A stretch of 48,062 nt of DNA, taken from the NCBI GenBank assembly GCA_003240695.1, contig QFNC01000021.1:1-48062 (forward strand), given 5' to 3'. Numbering within the stretch: the first letter of the stretch is position 1; each line of letters begins with the position of its first letter. Positions 9,283-19,572 of this stretch are shown here, one piece after another. The translations under genes and the position numbers were made by a program. The DNA is from Pseudoxanthomonas suwonensis (lineage in GTDB: Bacteria > Pseudomonadota > Gammaproteobacteria > Xanthomonadales > Xanthomonadaceae). Below the pieces are notes generated by a model, which was given only the letters and a program-made list of their open reading frames with translations, had not been told where the DNA came from and did not search any database.

Positions 9283-9313
9283 TTCAGCCTTGCCGTCATC
9301 TGGAGTCCGCATC

Positions 9314-10846
9314 ATGCCGCATCCCGTTCTGTCCGCCCTGGGTCTGTCCGCTGCCGAATCGGGCACCTACCTCGGCAACGGCGAGTGGTCGAAAAGCACC
9401 GTTGCTGGCGTGCTGGAACCTGTCAATCCGACCACCGGCGAAGTATTGGGTCAGGTGCATGGTTCCTCCGGCACCGATTACGACATCCTGATGCAGCGCG
9501 CCGAAGCCGCCTTCCAGGCATGGCGCAACACGCCGGCACCGCGCCGGGGTGAAGCCATCCGCCTGTGCGCCGATGCGCTGCGTCGCCACAAGGACGCGCT
9601 GGGCTCGCTGGTGGCTCTGGAAATGGGCAAATCCAAGCCGGAAGGCGACGGCGAAGTGCAGGAGATGATCGACATCGGCGACTTCGCCGTGGGCCTGTCG
9701 CGGCAGCTGTACGGCCTGACCATGCATAGCGAGCGTCCTGGCCACCGCATGTACGAGCAGTGGCACCCGCTGGGTATCGTGGGGGTGATCTCCGCCTTCA
9801 ATTTTCCGGTCGCGGTGTGGGCCTGGAACAGCTTCATCGCCGCGGTGTGCGGCAACATCACCGTGTGGAAACCCTCGCCGAAGACGCCGCTGTCGGCCAT
9901 CGCCAGCATGCGGATCTGCAACGATGCGCTGAAGGCCGGCGGCTTTCCGGACATCTTCTTCCTGTTCAACGATGCGGGCACCGATCTGGCGCAGGCATTC
10001 GTGGACGACAGGCGCGTGGCACTGGTCAGCTTCACCGGTTCCACCAAGGTGGGGCGCACGGTCGGCGAACGCGTGGCCCGGCGCATGGGCCGCAGCCTGC
10101 TCGAACTGGGCGGCAACAACGCGATCATCGTGGATGACACGGCCGATCTGAAACTGGCGATTCCGGCCATCGTGTTCGGTGCGGTGGGTACCTGCGGCCA
10201 GCGCTGCACCAGCACCCGCCGCCTGATCGTGCACGAATCGGTTTACGACACCGTGCTGGAAAAACTGGTGGCGGCCTACCGCCAGGTGGAAACCCGCATC
10301 GGCGATCCGACCGACGCGAAAAACCTGGTCGGGCCGCTGAATTCCCGCGATGCCGTGGATGCGTTCGTGGATGCGCTGGCGAAGGCCAAGGCGGCCGGCG
10401 GCACGATCGCGGTCGGTGGCGAGGCGATCGACGGCAAGGGCTTCTTCGTCAAGCCGGCCATCGTGACCGGATTGAGCAACGATGCCGAGATCGTGCAGCA
10501 CGAAACCTTCGCGCCGATCCTGTACGTGATGCGCTACCGCGACCTGGACGAGGCCATCGCCATGCAGAACGCGGTGCCGCAGGGACTGTCGTCGTCGATC
10601 TTCACCACCAACCTGAAGCATGCGGAGCGCTTTCTGGCCGCCAACGGTTCGGACTGCGGCATCGCCAACGTCAACATCGGCACCAGCGGCGCGGAAATCG
10701 GTGGCGCGTTCGGCGGCGAGAAGGACACCGGCGGCGGCCGCGAATCGGGCAGCGATGCCTGGCGTGCCTACATGCGCCGGCAGACCAACACCATCAACCA
10801 TTCCGATGCATTGCCGCTGGCGCAGGGCATCAGCTTCGACCTGTAA
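9314..10846 (+). CDS. amaB: ALDH7-family aldehyde dehydrogenase (aminoadipate-semialdehyde type)
   Basis: 510 residues, the size of the ALDH7/AmaB group, which oxidises 2-aminoadipate 6-semialdehyde (in equilibrium with piperideine-6-carboxylate) to 2-aminoadipate in lysine catabolism with NAD+. Visible landmarks are FNFPVAVWAWN, WKPSPKTPLSA, FTGSTKVGR (nucleotide binding), the general-base Glu264 in LLELGGNN, nucleophile Cys298 in GQRCTSTRR, and the C-terminal GTSGAEIGGAFGGEKDTGGG typical of this subfamily. The start at 9314 has TGGAGT 8 bases upstream. It follows the tRNA directly. The family call is firm; the exact substrate is inferred from subfamily similarity. Confidence 0.9.
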   Translation: MPHPVLSALGLSAAESGTYLGNGEWSKSTVAGVLEPVNPTTGEVLGQVHGSSGTDYDILMQRAEAAFQAWRNTPAPRRGEAIRLCADALRRHKDALGSLVALEMGKSKPEGDGEVQEMIDIGDFAVGLSRQLYGLTMHSERPGHRMYEQWHPLGIVGVISAFNFPVAVWAWNSFIAAVCGNITVWKPSPKTPLSAIASMRICNDALKAGGFPDIFFLFNDAGTDLAQAFVDDRRVALVSFTGSTKVGRTVGERVARRMGRSLLELGGNNAIIVDDTADLKLAIPAIVFGAVGTCGQRCTSTRRLIVHESVYDTVLEKLVAAYRQVETRIGDPTDAKNLVGPLNSRDAVDAFVDALAKAKAAGGTIAVGGEAIDGKGFFVKPAIVTGLSNDAEIVQHETFAPILYVMRYRDLDEAIAMQNAVPQGLSSSIFTTNLKHAERFLAANGSDCGIANVNIGTSGAEIGGAFGGEKDTGGGRESGSDAWRAYMRRQTNTINHSDALPLAQGISFDL

Positions 10847-10877
10847 CCCGTTGCCATCTTCCGGAAGCGTCCTTCGC

Positions 10878-11177
10878 ATGAACACGCCATTGCCTGCCCC
10901 ATCGCCCCGCCAGACCAGCACGCTGGCCATCGTCAGCCTGGTCAGCGGCATCCTCGGCCTGACCGTCGTGCCGTTCCTGGGCGGCATCGTGGCGATCGTC
11001 ACCGGGCACATGGCGCGCAAGGAGATCCGCCTGCAACCGGATCGCTACGAGGGCGACGGACTGGCCGTCGGCGGTCTGATCATGGGATATCTCGTGGTGG
11101 TGGGAACGATGCTGCTGGTATTGGGCGCGATCCTGTTCTTCGGCGGCCTGGCTGCGCTGCTCGCCTACGTCCAGTAG
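10878..11177 (+). CDS. small DUF4190-like inner-membrane protein
   Basis: 99 residues with two hydrophobic segments (about residues 14-40 and 62-95) joined by a short polar loop (ARKEIRLQPDRYEGDG). The pattern LAIVSLVSGILGL...GGIVAIVTGHMARKEI...GDGLAVGGLIMGY is typical of DUF4190 proteins, which have no assigned biochemical role. It lies between the aldehyde dehydrogenase and pyrD with gaps of 31 and 12 bases, so it may share a transcript with pyrD. Confidence 0.85.
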   Translation: MNTPLPAPSPRQTSTLAIVSLVSGILGLTVVPFLGGIVAIVTGHMARKEIRLQPDRYEGDGLAVGGLIMGYLVVVGTMLLVLGAILFFGGLAALLAYVQ

Positions 11178-11189
11178 CCCTTCCAAAGC

Positions 11190-12215
11190 ATGTACGGCCT
11201 GCTGCTGCCGCTGCTGCTGCGCATGGATGCGGAGCGGGCCCACGCCACGGCACTGTGCTGGCTGGACCGCATGCATGCCACAGGCCTGAGCGGCGTGCTG
11301 GCGGCACGCCCGCCGCAGCTGCCCACGCAATGCATGGGACTGGTGTTCCCGAATCCCGTCGGCCTGGCCGCCGGGCTGGACAAGAACGGCGAACACGTCG
11401 ATGCACTGTTCGCACTCGGGTTCGGCTTCGTCGAAGTGGGCACGGTCACGCCGCGGCCTCAGCCGGGCAATGCGGCCCCGCGCCTGTTCCGGCTGCCCGA
11501 ACACCGCGCCATCATCAATCGCATGGGTTTCAACAATGCCGGCGTGGATGCGCTGGTGCGCCATGTCGCGCGCGCACGCCGCCGGACCGGGCCGCTGGGG
11601 ATCAACATCGGCAAGAACAGGGACACCTCCAACGAACGCGCCATCGACGATTACCGCCACTGCCTGCGCGCCGTGCATGCGCATGCCGATTACGTGACCG
11701 TGAACCTGTCCTCGCCCAACACGGCCGGTCTGCGCGATTTGCAGCAGGCCGACCTGCTGCGGCGGCTGTTCGCCGAATTGCGCGACGAGCAGCAGCGGCT
11801 GTCCGGTGACGGACGGCGCGTGCCATTGCTGGTGAAGGTGGCGCCGGATCTGACCGAATCGGATCTGGATGCGATGGCGCAGGCACTCAACGACACGGGC
11901 ATCGATGGCGTGATCGCCACCAATACCACCCTCGCGCGCGATGCCGTGGTCGGCAGTCGCCATGCCGATGAAAGCGGCGGCCTGTCCGGCGCTCCATTGC
12001 TGCAGTCCTCGACCAACGTGCTGCACGGTCTGCGCGAACGCCTGGATGCGGCGATTCCGCTGATCGGCGTGGGCGGCATCCTGTGCGGCGACGATGCCCT
12101 ACGCAAGCGCGATGCCGGCGCGGCGCTGGTGCAGCTGTATACCGGCCTGATCTATCGCGGTCCAGCACTGATCGGAGAGTGCGGCCGAGCCCTGGCACGC
12201 GAGCCAGCACCATGA
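11190..12215 (+). CDS. pyrD: dihydroorotate dehydrogenase (quinone), class 2
   Basis: 341 residues. It oxidises dihydroorotate to orotate in pyrimidine synthesis, passing electrons to the quinone pool at the inner face of the cytoplasmic membrane. The N-terminal membrane-docking helices (YGLLLPLLLRMDAERAHATAL) mark class 2. FMN and substrate motifs follow: NPVGLAAGLDKNGE, GTVTPRPQPGN, NRMGFNNAG, NIGKN, VNLSSPNTAGLR with the catalytic serine, VKVAPDL, ATNTT, GVGGI and LYTGLIYRGP. Its stop overlaps the murB start (ATGA at 12212-12215). Confidence 0.97.
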   Translation: MYGLLLPLLLRMDAERAHATALCWLDRMHATGLSGVLAARPPQLPTQCMGLVFPNPVGLAAGLDKNGEHVDALFALGFGFVEVGTVTPRPQPGNAAPRLFRLPEHRAIINRMGFNNAGVDALVRHVARARRRTGPLGINIGKNRDTSNERAIDDYRHCLRAVHAHADYVTVNLSSPNTAGLRDLQQADLLRRLFAELRDEQQRLSGDGRRVPLLVKVAPDLTESDLDAMAQALNDTGIDGVIATNTTLARDAVVGSRHADESGGLSGAPLLQSSTNVLHGLRERLDAAIPLIGVGGILCGDDALRKRDAGAALVQLYTGLIYRGPALIGECGRALAREPAP

Positions 12216-13261
12216 ACAATGACAACGATGCCGGTTTCCGGGTGCTGTCGCCAGCCGAATTGCGCGATATGAACACGTTCGGCGTCGATGCCCGCACGCC
12301 GCGACTGGTGCAGGTGCGCGATGTCGCGCTGCTGGCCCGGCTGTTCGATGCCGGCGTGATCGATGCCGACACGCTGGTGCTGGGCGGTGGCAGCAATCTG
12401 CTGATCGCCTGCGACACCACGCCTCCATTGCTGCAGCTGGTGGCCGACGACATCAGTGTGATTGTCGAAGACGCGCAATCCGCAACCGTGCGCGCTGCGG
12501 CTGGCACGTCATGGCATGCATTGGTGCTGTGGACGGCGCGACGCAGCTGGTGGGGCATCGAGAATCTCGCCCTGATTCCCGGCACGGTCGGTGCGGCACC
12601 GATCCAGAACATCGGCGCATACGGCAGCGAGGTGGCGGACAGCATCGTCCAGGTGCACGCCTTCCATCGCCTGCATCGGCAGCCGATCACGCTGTCGGCG
12701 GCGGATTGCGGCTTCGCCTACCGGGACAGCCTGTTCAAGCGGCAACCGGCGGAATGGATCGTGACCGCAGTGGACTTCCGGTTGAACAAGCACGGTGCGG
12801 CCCGACTGGTGTATGCGGGTCTGGGGGATGCGTTGCAGGCCGATGGCATCGCACAGCCCACGCCATTGCAGATGGCCGAAACGGTGTCGCGGATCCGCCG
12901 CGGCAAACTGCCGGATCCGGCAAACATCGGCAATGCCGGCAGCTTCTTCAAGAATCCGGTGGTACCGATTAACGTGGCCGAACAGCTGCGGCAGCGGCAT
13001 CCCGATCTGCCGATATACGCCACCGCCGCTGCCGCGCAAGCCAAATTGTCGGCGGCATGGTTGATCGAACGCTGCGGCTGGAAAGGCCGGCGCATCGGCA
13101 ACGCCGGCATCGCCGATCGGCATGCCTTGGTGCTGGTCAACCATGGCCAAGCCAGCGGCGCCGATCTGCTGGCCGTGGCCCGCGCCGTTGCCGCCGACGT
13201 GCAGGCACGGTTCGGCATCGCACTGGAGCCGGAACCGCGCATCGTCGGCGCCACCTGGTGA
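12212..13261 (+). CDS. murB: UDP-N-acetylenolpyruvoylglucosamine reductase MurB
   Basis: 349 residues, type I MurB length. This FAD enzyme reduces UDP-GlcNAc-enolpyruvate to UDP-MurNAc in peptidoglycan synthesis. Visible: NTFGVDA (N-terminal FAD domain), LGGGSNLL, GIENLALIPGTVGAAPIQNIGAYG, CGFAYRDSLFK (type I loop with the substrate-contacting tyrosine), GNAGSFFKNPV with the catalytic serine, and a C-terminal glutamate in LEPEPRIVG. An ATG overlaps the pyrD stop by 4 bases, and its own stop overlaps the GTG start of the next gene, so the three are probably translated in a coupled series. Confidence 0.97.
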   Translation: MNNDNDAGFRVLSPAELRDMNTFGVDARTPRLVQVRDVALLARLFDAGVIDADTLVLGGGSNLLIACDTTPPLLQLVADDISVIVEDAQSATVRAAAGTSWHALVLWTARRSWWGIENLALIPGTVGAAPIQNIGAYGSEVADSIVQVHAFHRLHRQPITLSAADCGFAYRDSLFKRQPAEWIVTAVDFRLNKHGAARLVYAGLGDALQADGIAQPTPLQMAETVSRIRRGKLPDPANIGNAGSFFKNPVVPINVAEQLRQRHPDLPIYATAAAAQAKLSAAWLIERCGWKGRRIGNAGIADRHALVLVNHGQASGADLLAVARAVAADVQARFGIALEPEPRIVGATW

Positions 13262-14202
13262 GCGCCCCATCCGCCAATCCGCACCGCACGGCCGCGGTGT
13301 TGATGCTGGGCAGCACCCTGGCCTTCGCCGGCATGGTGCTGACCATCCGATTCGCCTCGCACGGCATTCCGGTGCTGCAGATCGCCTTTTTCCGCAATGC
13401 CTTCGGCATGCTGGCCCTGCTGCCGGTGCTGCTGTCGCCGGCCTGGCGTTCCGGCAACCTGCGCGCGGGATTGCAGCGCACCGTGCGCACCACGCAACTG
13501 CCCCGCTATGCGCTGCGCTGCGCCATCGGCCTGGTCAGCATGTTCTGCGGCTTCTGGGCACTGGCCAATCTGCCGCTGGCGCAGGCGGTTGCGCTGTCGT
13601 ATTCCTCGCCGGTGTTCGTGACCATCGGCGCGGTGCTGCTTCTGGGCGAAACCGTGCGCCTGCGCCGCTGGCTGGCGGTGCTGGCGGGATTCGTCGGCGT
13701 GCTGGTGATCGTGCGGCCGTGGTCGCACAGTTTCAGTGCAGGCGTGCTGGTGGCGGTGGCCGCCGCGATGCTGGGTGCGCTGGTGGCGATCCAGATCAAG
13801 CAGCTCTCGCAGGTGGATGCCGCCGACACCATCGTGTTCTGGACCTATGCGTTCTGGGTGCCGCTGTCGCTGCTGCCGGCGCTGGCCGTGTGGGTCTGGC
13901 CGCAACCGGCCACATGGCTGTTGCTGATCGCCTGCGGCGTATTGGGAACCGCTGGCCAGCTGCTGTGGACGCGCGCCTTGAAGATCGGCGACGTGTCGGC
14001 GCTGACGCCGATCAGTTTCGTGCAGCTGCCGGTGGTGGCGCTGGCCGGCTGGTGGCTGTTCGATGAAACCGTGGACCGCTGGACCCTGATCGGTGCGGCG
14101 ATCATCCTGGCCGCGAATGCCTACATCGCGCACCGCGAGGCACGGCTGGCGCGCCGGCGCGCCACGCATGCAACCAGCGAAGCGGTGGAACCCGGCAACT
14201 GA
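13258..14202 (+). CDS. EamA/DMT-superfamily transporter
   Basis: 314 residues from a GTG that overlaps the murB stop (GTGA at 13258-13261). It has about ten hydrophobic segments in two EamA repeats, the drug/metabolite transporter fold. Typical elements are FAGMVLTIRFA...GIPVLQIAFFRN in helices 1-2, ALANLPLAQAVALSYSSPVFVTIGAVLLLGE in the first repeat, and LTPISFVQLPVVALAGWWLFDE in the second. Such proteins sit in the inner membrane and export or import small metabolites; the substrate cannot be told. It converges on the HD-GYP gene with only 3 bases between stops. An alternative ATG start is at 13303. Confidence 0.88.
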   Translation: MSAPSANPHRTAAVLMLGSTLAFAGMVLTIRFASHGIPVLQIAFFRNAFGMLALLPVLLSPAWRSGNLRAGLQRTVRTTQLPRYALRCAIGLVSMFCGFWALANLPLAQAVALSYSSPVFVTIGAVLLLGETVRLRRWLAVLAGFVGVLVIVRPWSHSFSAGVLVAVAAAMLGALVAIQIKQLSQVDAADTIVFWTYAFWVPLSLLPALAVWVWPQPATWLLLIACGVLGTAGQLLWTRALKIGDVSALTPISFVQLPVVALAGWWLFDETVDRWTLIGAAIILAANAYIAHREARLARRRATHATSEAVEPGN

Positions 14203-14205
14203 GGG

Positions 14206-16208
14206 CTATGTCGCCGTCGCGATGCCGGCCGTGCGCAGCAAAGCATGCACATCGATGGAATCGCGCTGCGCCGGAGACAGGAATCGCTCGGCATAGCTCT
14301 GCGGCACCCCGGCGCGCAGGAACAACTCGAAGATGTCCGGGTCCAGATGCCCATCGCGGCACATCTGCGCCATGATCGCCAGCGATTCGGACAGCGGCTT
14401 CGCTGTCTTGTACGGCCGGTCCGCCGCCGTCAATGCTTCGAACACGTCCACCACCGCCAGCATCCGCGCCACCGGACTCATTTCGTCTCGATGCAGGCGC
14501 CGCGGGTAGCCGGTGCCATCCAGTTTTTCGTGATGGCCGCCGGCCAGTTCCGGCACGCTGCGCAGGTGCGGCGGAAACGGCAGCTGCTCCAGCATCGTGA
14601 TGGTGTGGATCATGTGTTCGTTGATGATGTAGCGATCCTCCTCGGTCAGCGTGCCGCGGCTCACGCCGAGGTTGTGCAGCTCGCCGCGATTGCTGCGCAG
14701 CTGCGGACGCGGCATGCGGAAACCGGCCAGCTGCTGGCTGGCGGCAGCATCCAGCGGCACATGGGCGATGCGGTGCTCGGGCTTGTCCGCCAACAGTGGT
14801 TCGATGGCCGGCAATGCCACCGATGGACCCTCGCAGCGCGCCAGTTCCTCCTGCGACAGGCCGATGCGGTCGTCCAGGGTGCGCATCCAGCTGCGCTGGC
14901 CGATCTGCTGCAGCGGCTCGCGATCCGCATCGCCCAGGAATTCGCCGCCCACGTTGCAGCGGGCCACGAATGCGAATTCGGCATCGAGCACGGCATGCGA
15001 CTGGCGCAATGCATCCAGCATCGCTTCGCGGCTGGCTCCATCGGCAATGCCGCGCCAGCAGGCGATCTCGCCATCGCGCTTGAGCACCTCGAAACGGGTG
15101 CGCACCTCGTGGATGCGGTTGTGGATGGTTTCCAGCTTGGTGGCCTTGTCCACCACATATTCGGGCGTGGCGATCTTGCCGCAGTCGTGCAGCCAGCTGG
15201 CGATGTGCACGGCTTCCCACTCGTCCGCATCGAGATCGAAATCGGCGAACACGCCTTCACTGGCATCGCAGGCGGCAGTCGCCAGGAGACGCGCAAGTTC
15301 CGGAACGCGTGCACAATGACCGCCGGTGTACGGGCTCTGCGCGTCGATGGCACCGGCCAGCATGCGGATCACCGCATCCAGCAACTGCTTGCGATCGCGC
15401 AGCAGACCGCGCGTTTCCAGGGTCAGGCCGGCATTGGCGGCCAGTGCATCCAGAAAACGCAGCTTGCCCGCATCGACGGCGTGATCGGCGAACAGCAGAT
15501 CACGCCCGTGCACGCATCGCGGCGATCGAACAATGGCACCACGATGCAGCCGGTGCCAACCGGCGAGGCGTGCAGACCGGGCGCCAACAACGCCACGGCG
15601 TCCAATGGCCCCGACAGGCTCTGTCGCTCGGTGATGGCCTGGCGCAGCAGGGGCGGAATGGCCTGCATCTGCATCGATGGCAACGACGAGGATGCCACAC
15701 CGTTCGCGGCATGCATCTGCAAGGTATCGTCACCCGCATCGAGCAGATACAGCACACCGCCGGTGGCATCGGCGGCCAGCTGCATGTCGGCCAGCAGCAA
15801 CGGCAGCAATGCGTCGATGTCGCTTTCGCGCGCCAGCTCCAGGTTCAACGCCAGGAACCGGCGCACGGTGTCGCGCATCAGGTCCAGACCATGCCCCAAG
15901 ACATCCGCCTCGCGCACGCGCGAACGGGACACCGGGTGATCGGAAAAATCGAAACCGCCGATCGCATCCGCCTGCGTCGCCAACTGCCGCAGCACATGGG
16001 TGATGGTGTACGAGAATCCGGCGCCGGCCAGCACCACTGCCAACACCGCCAGCCAGCGCCAACCGGCCGGCAACCACAGCAATGCGGCCGCGGTGCATCC
16101 GGTCGTCGCCAGCAGCAACAGGCTGACATGCACCCACAGCGGCAGACTGATGCCCTGCTGCGGCAACGCCGGTGCACGCCTGCCCGATTCACCGTTGGTC
16201 ATGCGCAT
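14206..16208 (-). pseudogene. membrane GAF/HD-GYP cyclic-di-GMP phosphodiesterase, frameshifted
   Basis: Two adjoining frames encode one protein. Frame 1 (16208 to about 15499) has two N-terminal membrane segments, a HAMP-like helix (LRQLATQADAIGGFDFSDHP) and most of a GAF domain ending VPLFDRRDACTGVI. Frame 2 resumes with LLFADHAVDAGKLRFLDALAANAGL, the expected end of that GAF domain, and continues through the phosphohydrolase motif WLHDCGKIATPEY and the GYP motif HHEKLDGTGYP to 14206. Adding one C near 15498-15499 (ATCTG to ATCCTG on the coding strand) restores a protein of about 667 residues. HD-GYP proteins hydrolyse cyclic di-GMP. The metal-binding motifs look intact. The loop between the membrane segments is only a few residues, so there is no periplasmic sensor domain. 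It may be a recent mutation or a base-call error. Confidence 0.82.
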
Positions 16209-16827
16209 CTCCCGGACTGTTCGGCAGCACGACTGCGGCGACCATCATCACCCAGCTCGCGCCGGCCAGCCATCCCGCCAGCACGTCGGACGGATGATGC
16301 ACGCCCAGATACACCCGCGACACGCCTACCAGCACCGCGAACAGCAGCGACACACCGGCCACCGGCCAACGCCATCGGGTGGGCCATGCTAACGCGATCA
16401 GCACGCAGGCCAGTGCCGTCGCGCCCATGGCGTGGGCACTGGGAAAACTGTAGGTATGTTCCGGCAGGGGCACCGGACCAACATCCGGTCGCGCACGCGC
16501 CACCGCGTGTTTGATCGCCTGATTCAGCAGCCCCGTCCCCGCCATCGCCACGCCCGCAAACACGGCCAGCCGCCACTGCCGGCGCAGCAGCAGCACGCAT
16601 ACCAGCGCGATGCTGACTGGAATCACGCCGCCGGCGTAGCCCAGCACCGTGATCGGCACGAACACGGCATCCGTCGATGGAGACTGCCAGGCGCGCATCG
16701 CCATCAATATCGATGCGTCGAAGACAAAACCGCCACCGCGGTGCACGTGTACCGCCATGCCGGCCAGCAGCAGCATCGACACGATGGCCACCGGCGTCTG
16801 CCATCGATGCGGCGCAATCAACCCCAT
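16189..16827 (-). CDS. PAP2-family membrane phosphatase
   Basis: 212 residues with about six hydrophobic segments. The three-part lipid-phosphatase signature is intact: KHAVARARP, PSAH, and SRVYLGVHHPSD. Such integral inner-membrane enzymes dephosphorylate lipid phosphates such as undecaprenyl pyrophosphate, phosphatidic acid or phosphatidylglycerophosphate, with the active site facing the periplasm; which of these cannot be decided. Its 3' end overlaps the start of the HD-GYP gene by up to 20 bases. It lies 36 bases downstream of ispG on the same strand. Confidence 0.92.
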   Translation of the reverse strand: MGLIAPHRWQTPVAIVSMLLLAGMAVHVHRGGGFVFDASILMAMRAWQSPSTDAVFVPITVLGYAGGVIPVSIALVCVLLLRRQWRLAVFAGVAMAGTGLLNQAIKHAVARARPDVGPVPLPEHTYSFPSAHAMGATALACVLIALAWPTRWRWPVAGVSLLFAVLVGVSRVYLGVHHPSDVLAGWLAGASWVMMVAAVVLPNSPGDAHDQR

Positions 16828-16863
16828 GATCCCGCGCGACAGGACCCAGACCGGACCATCGAT

Positions 16864-18138
<1,275 letters not shown>

Positions 18139-18172
18139 AGTCTAATCCGCGACCGGCGGCTATCCTTGCCGG

Positions 18173-19570
18173 ATGCCAACGCCTTCAGCCGATGCCGTGT
18201 TCACGCCCAGTCAGCTGAATGCACTGGCCCGCAGCCTGCTGGAGGACACCTTCCCGCTGATCACGGTGGAAGGCGAACTGGGCAACGTGGCCAGGCCGTC
18301 GTCCGGACATCTGTATTGCACAATCAAGGATGCGCGTGCACAGGTGCGCTGTGCCCTGTTCAAGCCCAAGTCCACCTGGTTGCGCTTCCAGCCGCGCGAC
18401 GGCCTGCAGGTGCGCGTGCGTGGCCGCCTGACCCTGTACGAGCCGCGCGGCGAGTACCAGATGGTGCTGGACCACATGGAGGAGGCCGGCGAAGGTGCGC
18501 TGCGGCAGGCCTACGAACAGCTGAAGCGGCAGCTGCATGCCGAAGGCCTGTTCGATGCCGAACGCAAGCGGCCCGTGCCGCCGATGCCGCGCCGCATCGG
18601 CGTGCTCACCTCGCCCACCGGGGCTGCGGTGCGCGACGTGCTGAGCGTGCTGTCGCGCCGCTTTCCGCTGGTGCAGGTGGATGTGCTGCCGGTACCGGTG
18701 CAGGGCGCAACGGCTGCGGCGCAGATCCGCGGCATGCTGGCACGTGCCAATGCCGCCGGCCTGCACGACGTGCTGCTGCTCACTCGAGGCGGTGGCTCGC
18801 TGGAAGACCTGTGGGCCTTCAACGACGAGCACCTGGTGCGTGCCGTGGCGGCATCCGCCATTCCGCTGGTGTGCGCGGTGGGCCACGAAATCGATACCAG
18901 CCTGTGCGATCTGACCGCCGATTTGCGTGCAGCCACGCCATCGGCAGCAGCCGAAGTGCTGGTTCCGGATCGACTGGATCTGCTGGCCGTCCTGCGCCGC
19001 CAGCAGCAGCGTCTGCACATCGCCGAGCAGCGCGGCCTGCAGCAACGCGCGCAGCGACTGGATCGGGCCATGCTGCGTCTGCAGTCCCGGGAACCCGGTG
19101 CACGGCTGCAGGCCTTGCGGCAACGTCAACAACAGGCCTGGTGGCGGCTGCGCCAGGCGATGGTGTCGCGCCTGCAGACGCGCACCGGGCGCTTGCGCGA
19201 TGCTGCCGGCCTGCTGCGCCTGCACGATCCGCAACGACAGCTGCAGCGTCTGCGCGATCGGCTGCAGCATCTGCATGCCCGCTCGCGCTGGTTGGTCACG
19301 CAGCGCCTGCAGACCGACACGCAGCGTATGCGCGGCAGCGTGCGTGCACTGGCCAGCGTGAGTCCCCTGGCTACCCTGGCCCGCGGCTACGCCATCGTGC
19401 AGCACCCCGATGGCAGCGTGCTGCGCACCAGCCAGGCAGTCTCGCCGGGTGATGCACTGCAGGCGTTGCTGCACGATGGCCGCCTGCACATGCGCGTGGA
19501 ACACGTCGACGCCCAAGCCGCGGACACCACGCTGCCTGCAACGCCGTCATCGAATCCGGATCCGTTTTGA
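18173..19570 (+). CDS. xseA: exodeoxyribonuclease VII large subunit
   Basis: 465 residues. It forms exonuclease VII with XseB, which is not in this window, and degrades single-stranded DNA processively. Visible: N-terminal OB fold (FPLITVEGELGNVARPSSGHLYCTIKD), catalytic-domain motifs GVLTSPTGAAVRDVLSVL, LLTRGGGSLEDLWAFNDE and VGHEIDTSLCDLTADLRAATPSAAAE, a long Gln/Arg-rich coiled coil (about 275-400), and the C-terminal LARGYAIVQ. No Shine-Dalgarno precedes the ATG; TATCCT at 18161-18166 ends 6 bases before it, suggesting a leaderless transcript. The ALDH gene follows two bases after its stop. Confidence 0.96.
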   Translation: MPTPSADAVFTPSQLNALARSLLEDTFPLITVEGELGNVARPSSGHLYCTIKDARAQVRCALFKPKSTWLRFQPRDGLQVRVRGRLTLYEPRGEYQMVLDHMEEAGEGALRQAYEQLKRQLHAEGLFDAERKRPVPPMPRRIGVLTSPTGAAVRDVLSVLSRRFPLVQVDVLPVPVQGATAAAQIRGMLARANAAGLHDVLLLTRGGGSLEDLWAFNDEHLVRAVAASAIPLVCAVGHEIDTSLCDLTADLRAATPSAAAEVLVPDRLDLLAVLRRQQQRLHIAEQRGLQQRAQRLDRAMLRLQSREPGARLQALRQRQQQAWWRLRQAMVSRLQTRTGRLRDAAGLLRLHDPQRQLQRLRDRLQHLHARSRWLVTQRLQTDTQRMRGSVRALASVSPLATLARGYAIVQHPDGSVLRTSQAVSPGDALQALLHDGRLHMRVEHVDAQAADTTLPATPSSNPDPF

Positions 19571-19572
19571 TC

